Made by a program: the position numbers and the translations under genes. From NCBI GenBank assembly GCA_051005875.1, contig JBPCIX010000074.1, positions 1-26,574 on the forward strand: a stretch of DNA of 26,574 nt, written 5' to 3'. A model generated the notes under the pieces. The model saw only the letters and a list, made by a program, of their open reading frames with translations. It did no database searches and was not told the origin of the DNA. The stretch comes from JBPCIX01 sp051005875 (GTDB lineage: Bacteria > Actinomycetota > CADDZG01 > JAHWKV01). Below, piece after piece: positions 22,480 to 26,574 of this stretch (the stretch's first letter is position 1; each line of letters starts with the position of its first letter).

Positions 22480-22856
22480 GCGAGTGTCTGGATTCGTGGG
22501 CGGTCCTGGAGTGGCTAAAGGACGCAGAGCCGGCCGCATCTCGCGTACAAAAAGCTCTCAAGAAGCGCCCGGTAATGAGCTGGGTCAACTTGGGCGAGGT
22601 CTTCTACATCGTGGCAAGGCGCGAAGGCGAGCCGGCCGCTGCTGAAGTGATCAGGGCTCTGACGCCCCAGCTGAGGCTGGATCTTCCGACAAGACAAAGG
22701 GTCCTCGAGGCAGCCAAGATTAAATCCGGTTTTACGGTCGCCTACGCTGATGCCTTCGCAATTGCAACCGCGACGGCCCACGACGCCATCCTGCTCACGG
22801 GCGACGACGAGATCCTCTCGGCCAATTCGGCCTGGCCGACCGAGGACATCCGTTGA
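22476..22856 (+). CDS. vapC: PIN-domain toxin (VapC)
   Basis: A 126-residue PIN-fold ribonuclease. The acidic active site is complete: D6 in CLDSWAVLEWL, E41 in NLGEVFYIV, D92 in AYADAFAIATA, and D110 in LLTGDDEIL. The toxin is expected to cleave a structured RNA (tRNA or rRNA) when free of the antitoxin; the target is not predictable here. Start is GTG 22476, overlapping the vapB stop. Base composition is like the surroundings, so there is no sign of very recent arrival. Confidence 0.92.
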   Translation: MSECLDSWAVLEWLKDAEPAASRVQKALKKRPVMSWVNLGEVFYIVARREGEPAAAEVIRALTPQLRLDLPTRQRVLEAAKIKSGFTVAYADAFAIATATAHDAILLTGDDEILSANSAWPTEDIR

Positions 22857-22862
22857 CGGGGG

Positions 22863-22882
22863 GCCTGCATCGCCACGCAGGC
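22863..22882. terminator. Short hairpin after vapC
   Basis: GCCTGC (22863-22868) pairs with GCAGGC (22877-22882) around an 8-base loop just after the vapC stop. No T-tract follows, so termination is only possible. Confidence 0.3.
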
Positions 22883-22888
22883 GCCACT

Positions 22889-22916
22889 CCCTAGCCCTAG
22901 CCCTGGCCCTGGCCCT
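22889..22916 (+). repeat. Hexanucleotide tandem repeat before the helicase gene
   Basis: Units CCCTAG, CCCTAG, CCCTGG, CCCTGG and a partial CCCT run without gaps up to the TTG start of the SNF2 gene. The array takes the place where a Shine-Dalgarno would be expected. It is short and imperfect. Confidence 0.8.
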
Positions 22917-25900
22917 TTGAATTACCTGCAGGAGTTGTTGGCCGACCGGGTTCCAATCCATATTCGGGACCGGGGACGAGCCTACTTCAAACAAGGCGCC
23001 GTCAGTATCGCTCAAGCTGACGAGGACCAGGTGAATGCCCACGTCGTTGGAACCCGCCGTTACTTGGTTCGTCTGGCCTTGAGGGACGAAACTCTTTTTG
23101 TCTCGTGCAGCTGCCCTTACTTCGACTCCGGAGTCTGCAAGCACATCTGGGCCACCATTCTGGCTTCAGAAGCGGGCGGCCATCTGGCCGACGTCCCGGG
23201 CGGGGCAGAGACTTCCAAAGGGACACCACCCCCGGCCCGAACCACCGTTCCCCGGCAATGGCCGGCCGATGACGAGGCAGATTGGGGCGACGATCTTGAC
23301 GAGTACGATCCCATGTCCGCATCCCTTCACTCAGCCGAGCGTTGGGCCATGCAGCTGCGGTCGATTGCGAACTCTCAACATAGCCGCCCCGCCCGGCCTT
23401 TGGCCGAAGAGGCTGAGATTCTGTACCTGGTCAACGCTGCCGCGACGAGATCCGCCGGGCGCCTGGCAGTGGATGTTGTTCGCCGGGAGCGTCGCCGCGA
23501 TGGTGAGTGGGGCAAACCTAAAACGCAACGGATCAATTCCAAGTTCATATCAACAGTGCCAGAGCAGGGCGATCGACAGATCCTAACCATGCTCCTGGGC
23601 GCCCAAGATCAGCGGGAAACCGCCTACGACCATTACTCCGGATACGGCGTTTCGGGTGTTTCATTAGGGGTGCCAGGTTCGATATCCGACTTGGTGGTTC
23701 CCCTTATCTGCGACACCGGGCGCGGCCGGCTGAGGCTCGATTCCACCGGGGGCGAAATGCCGATCCTGAAATTGGACCACGGACGCCCATGGGAAATATG
23801 CATCGAGGCTCACCTGGAGACGGGCGGGCTCAACTACGCAATTGACGGACGTTTACAGCGCGGCGACGAACGCATGCCGCTGCAACAACCTGCGGTTCTA
23901 ATCGCGGGCGGTTTTGTGTTCGGCGAAGACGGCGTGGTCGGCGAGCTTGACGACGGCGGCGCATTCGGCTGGATCTCTTCGATTAGAGCCGGCGGTCCGC
24001 TGACGGTGCCGTCCGATCAAACCGATGAATTTCTTGCGCAGCTGTTAAAGCTCCCCACCCTACCCAGGGTGGACTTCCCGGCCGGGTTGCAATGGAAAGA
24101 ACTTGCAGCAGCACCCCGCCCGCGCCTGCAAATCACTTCCCCGTCGCACGGGGGTTGGGTCCGGGATCCTCGCTTATCGGGAAGGCTCTCGTTCGCCTAC
24201 GAGCAGGGCCACGTTTCGAGCGACGACCCTGCCAAGGGAGTGTTTCTGCCCGGAACAAAGGTCTATGTCCCGCGCGACCCGGAAGCCGAAAACGCCGCCG
24301 CCGCCACACTTGCCGAATTGGGCTGGCGCCCCAAACAGGGCGGTGGATACCAGTTGGCCCCCAGCCGACTTTCTAAAGTCGTCGCCCGGCTGATCGAAGC
24401 CGGCTGGCACGTGGAAGCCGAAGGTGTTATTTACCGCAGTCCGGGCGCTTGGAGTACCCATGTCGTATCAGGCATCGACTGGTTTGAGCTAAAGGCCAGT
24501 CTCGAGTATGGAGAAACAACGGCCGGGCTGCCGGAGCTTCTTGCAGCCGCCAAGCGGGGGGATGGCTTTGTAGTGTTGGGCGACGAGACCATGGGCCTAC
24601 TGCCCGAGAAATGGCTGGAGCAGTACGGACTACTGGCCTCACTTGGAACACCAGACGGCCAAAGTCTGCGCTTCAAGCCAACCCAAGCTGGTTTGCTGGA
24701 TGCCCTGATTGCCGCGCAACCCCAGGCGTCGGTGGATAAAGCTTTTGCGCGGGCGCGAAACCGGCTGCGGGACTTTGGCGGGGTGGCGCCCGTTCCCGCC
24801 CCGCCGGGCTTTGTCGGGGAGTTGCGCCCCTACCAAAAAGAAGGCCTGGGCTGGTTCAACTTTCTCGACGAATTTGGCTTTGGGGGCTGCTTGGCCGACG
24901 ACATGGGCCTGGGTAAGACCGTTCAGGTTCTGGCCTTGCTGGAGTCAAGGAGGGCGGCCCGGGAATCCCAGGCGGCGGGCGCCGCGGGTCTGGCGTCGCT
25001 TGTTGTGGTTCCCAAGTCTTTGGTCTTCAACTGGATTCAGGAGGCCGACCGGTTCGCGCCCAAGCTAAAGATTCTCGACCACACCGGCCAGCGGCTGACG
25101 CCGGGCGAACATTTTGAGGAGTACGACGTAGTACTGACTACGTACGGCATCTTGCGACGTGACGCCGCCCACTTCAGCAGCCTGAAATTCGACTATTGCA
25201 TTTTGGACGAGGCCCAGACGATTAAAAACGCCTCAACCTCGGCCGCCAAGGCGGCCAGGCTGCTTCGGGCCGATCACCGACTGGCGCTCAGCGGCACGCC
25301 CATCGAGAATCATCTCGGCGAGCTTTGGAGCCTGTTCGAGTTCCTGAATCCGGGCATGCTGGGAGCGGCGGGGGCTTTCAAAATGAACGCGAATCAGACC
25401 CAGGACGAAAATACTCGGCTTCTGCTTGCCAAGGCGCTGAGGCCGTTCATTCTCAGGCGAACTAAGGACCAGGTCGCCAAGGACCTTCCGCCCAAGACCG
25501 AGCAGACTTTGTTTTGTGAGCTAAAGGGCGCCCAACGCACGCACTACGACGAGCTGCGCGATCATTTTCGCCGGGACCTGCTCGGCCGGGTGGACCGCAA
25601 TGGGATGGCTAAATCGAAGATGCTGGTTCTCGAGGCGCTGCTTCGATTGCGCCAAGCCGCCTGCCACCCGGGCCTAATTGACCATTCAAAGGCCGGGGAT
25701 CCGAGCGCCAAGCTGGATCTGCTTATCCCGCAACTGGTGGAAGTCGCCGAAGAGGGACACAAGGCGCTCGTGTTTTCGCAATTCACGAAGCTGCTCGCGA
25801 TAGTTCGCGGCCGGCTGGACCGCGAGGGCATCGTCTACGAGTATCTCGACGGCCGCACCCGAAACCGGCGGGAGCGGGTGGAGCGATTCCAGGGCGACCC

Positions 25901-26210
25901 GGATTGCCGGGTGTTTTTAATAAGCCTGAAGGCCGGAGGCCTGGGTCTCAACTTGACCTCGGCCGGGTATGTTTTTCTGCTTGACCCATGGTGGAACCCG
26001 GCCGTTGAGGCCCAGGCGATAGATCGCACGCACAGGATTGGTCAGACTCGACCAGTTTTTGCATACCGAATCATCGCCGCGGGGACCGTGGAGGAAAAAG
26101 TGCTGCAGCTTCAGGAAACCAAGCGTGCCCTGGCCGACTCAATTATCAACGCCGACAACAGCCTAATTCGCAACATGCAACGCGAGGACCTCGAACTACT
26201 GCTCTCCTGA
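22917..26210 (+). CDS. SWIM-domain SNF2/RapA-type helicase
   Basis: A 1097-residue superfamily 2 DNA translocase. The N-terminus has a SWIM zinc finger, SCSCPYFDSGVCKHIWA (about 61-77, CxCxnCxH). A long middle region (~100-620) lacks recognised motifs. The SNF2 ATPase follows: DDMGLGKT (~661-668), LTTYGILRRDA, LDEAQTIKN (~763), SGTPIENHLGELWS and LRRTKDQVAKDLPPKTE. The helicase C-terminal lobe has LVFSQFTKLL, GGLGLNLTSA, DPWWNPAVEAQAIDR and HRIGQTRPV. The start is TTG 22917, the first possible start after an in-frame TGA at 22854; it lacks a Shine-Dalgarno. Members are thought to remodel nucleic-acid-bound complexes; the exact role is unknown. Confidence 0.93.
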   Translation: MNYLQELLADRVPIHIRDRGRAYFKQGAVSIAQADEDQVNAHVVGTRRYLVRLALRDETLFVSCSCPYFDSGVCKHIWATILASEAGGHLADVPGGAETSKGTPPPARTTVPRQWPADDEADWGDDLDEYDPMSASLHSAERWAMQLRSIANSQHSRPARPLAEEAEILYLVNAAATRSAGRLAVDVVRRERRRDGEWGKPKTQRINSKFISTVPEQGDRQILTMLLGAQDQRETAYDHYSGYGVSGVSLGVPGSISDLVVPLICDTGRGRLRLDSTGGEMPILKLDHGRPWEICIEAHLETGGLNYAIDGRLQRGDERMPLQQPAVLIAGGFVFGEDGVVGELDDGGAFGWISSIRAGGPLTVPSDQTDEFLAQLLKLPTLPRVDFPAGLQWKELAAAPRPRLQITSPSHGGWVRDPRLSGRLSFAYEQGHVSSDDPAKGVFLPGTKVYVPRDPEAENAAAATLAELGWRPKQGGGYQLAPSRLSKVVARLIEAGWHVEAEGVIYRSPGAWSTHVVSGIDWFELKASLEYGETTAGLPELLAAAKRGDGFVVLGDETMGLLPEKWLEQYGLLASLGTPDGQSLRFKPTQAGLLDALIAAQPQASVDKAFARARNRLRDFGGVAPVPAPPGFVGELRPYQKEGLGWFNFLDEFGFGGCLADDMGLGKTVQVLALLESRRAARESQAAGAAGLASLVVVPKSLVFNWIQEADRFAPKLKILDHTGQRLTPGEHFEEYDVVLTTYGILRRDAAHFSSLKFDYCILDEAQTIKNASTSAAKAARLLRADHRLALSGTPIENHLGELWSLFEFLNPGMLGAAGAFKMNANQTQDENTRLLLAKALRPFILRRTKDQVAKDLPPKTEQTLFCELKGAQRTHYDELRDHFRRDLLGRVDRNGMAKSKMLVLEALLRLRQAACHPGLIDHSKAGDPSAKLDLLIPQLVEVAEEGHKALVFSQFTKLLAIVRGRLDREGIVYEYLDGRTRNRRERVERFQGDPDCRVFLISLKAGGLGLNLTSAGYVFLLDPWWNPAVEAQAIDRTHRIGQTRPVFAYRIIAAGTVEEKVLQLQETKRALADSIINADNSLIRNMQREDLELLLS

Positions 26211-26242
26211 TCCAAAAGCGCCGATACAAGAAAAATTTGGCG

Positions 26243-26316
26243 TCGGGATGGCCGGATTCGAACCGACGACCTCCTCGTCCCGAACGAGGCACGCTACCAA
26301 GCTGCGCTACATCCCG
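26243..26316 (-). tRNA. tRNA-Pro (CGG)
   Basis: Read on the minus strand, a 74-base cloverleaf: acceptor CGGGATG paired with CATCCCG plus discriminator A, a D-arm with AGCGCAGCTTGGTAGCGT, anticodon stem CCTCG/CGAGG with loop TTCGGGA giving anticodon CGG (26280-26282), and T-loop GGTTCGAATCC. No CCA is encoded. It lies between the helicase gene and a metallophosphoesterase gene on the same strand as the latter. Confidence 0.97.
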
Positions 26317-26400
26317 GGGGTGAAGCATGTTCGGGAGCGGGGATGCTACCGAGCGGTCCGCGAAGTGGACAATCGACGGCCGGTCATGGCCTGGGCAGGG

Positions 26401-26574
26401 TCAGCGGACCTCGACCAGGGTGGCCTCCGGGCGACAGGCGAAACGAAACGGCGCGTAGATGCTGTGGCCGAGCCCGGGCGACACGTGCAGCCAGCGGCCC
26501 GCATACCGGCTTTCGCCTCGGATCTGGTCCAGCGGCAGGTCGCAGTTACCGACGACCGCACCGATCGGGGGGAA
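26401..26574 (-). CDS. Metallophosphoesterase, C-terminal part only
   Basis: The frame enters from the right edge and ends with TGA at 26401-26403; 57 residues are visible. They begin FPPIGAVVGNCDLP and contain HVSPGLGHSIYAPFRFACRP, then end ATLVEVR. The gene at 20378-21277 ends LPFVGAVVTNSTLP, FVTPGLGVSKFAPFRFLCPP, ASILNL at the same spacing, so this is the same YkuE-like family. The catalytic motifs lie outside the window. The longer off-frame ORF here (26346-26561) is a shadow. Confidence 0.8.
   Translation of the reverse strand, partial: FPPIGAVVGNCDLPLDQIRGESRYAGRWLHVSPGLGHSIYAPFRFACRPEATLVEVR

Noticed and set aside
26346..26561. A 71-codon minus-strand ORF at the right edge.
   Set aside because: Arg/Ser-rich shadow; another minus-strand frame in the same place gives a clear metallophosphoesterase C-terminus.
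1..26574. CRISPR arrays, insertion sequences, prophage or integrative elements.
   Set aside because: No regularly spaced repeats, transposase, integrase or attachment-site duplications were seen; the repeats present are short and isolated.

Overview
The window looks like a chromosomal piece of a high-GC Gram-positive-type bacterium, most likely an actinomycetote; the lineage is inferred from gene content and could not be checked by search. Pointers are the complete-looking classical menaquinone route, MerR and SWIM/SNF2 proteins of actinobacterial flavour, many GTG/TTG starts, and several genes whose -10 hexamer sits only 6-8 bases before the start codon (leaderless transcripts). No phage, transposase, integrase or CRISPR array is visible; the only accessory-type module is a small vapBC toxin-antitoxin pair.

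Layout. (1) 1-1705: the 3' part of a coiled-coil protein with a Lys/Pro/Ala tail, a perfect hairpin, two very small membrane proteins on the minus strand, and a duplicated promoter segment. (2) 1706-10079: menaquinone biosynthesis. A plus-strand operon merR-ubiE/menG-menF converges on a minus-strand operon menB-menA-menC-menD, and menE is transcribed divergently from menB across a 49-bp gap. Together these cover chorismate to isochorismate (MenF), SEPHCHC (MenD), o-succinylbenzoate (MenC), OSB-CoA (MenE), DHNA-CoA (MenB), prenylation (MenA) and methylation (MenG). menH and a DHNA-CoA thioesterase are not here. A palindrome shared by the merR promoter and the menB/menE gap suggests that the MerR protein controls the whole set. 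(3) 10124-12738: an inositol-monophosphatase-like enzyme, an aberrant PrmC/HemK-type methyltransferase (HPPY in place of NPPY) and a membrane-anchored trypsin/HtrA-like protein that has lost its catalytic His and Ser. (4) 12758-14896: a class A penicillin-binding protein. (5) 14941-18185: selA-selB for selenocysteine insertion, without tRNA-Sec or selD in the window. (6) 18118-19347: an NfeD-type membrane protein whose protease domain lacks the segment that normally carries the catalytic Lys. (7) 19399-22225: a protein of unknown function with a consensus TATAAT promoter, a metallophosphoesterase, and a cutA-nitroreductase pair on the opposite strand. (8) 22261-26574: vapBC, a SWIM-SNF2 helicase, tRNA-Pro(CGG), and the C-terminus of a second metallophosphoesterase.

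The most unusual signals are: a patch at the 3' end of menE where 52 consecutive codons end only in A or C, as if every wobble G had become A and every wobble T had become C; the shared men operator; two neighbouring membrane protease-like proteins that both appear catalytically dead and whose genes share a 25-bp near-identical element at their 5' ends; and the HPPY methyltransferase. No single obviously new multi-gene defence or metabolic system was found; the candidate for something undescribed is the MerR-controlled menaquinone regulon.
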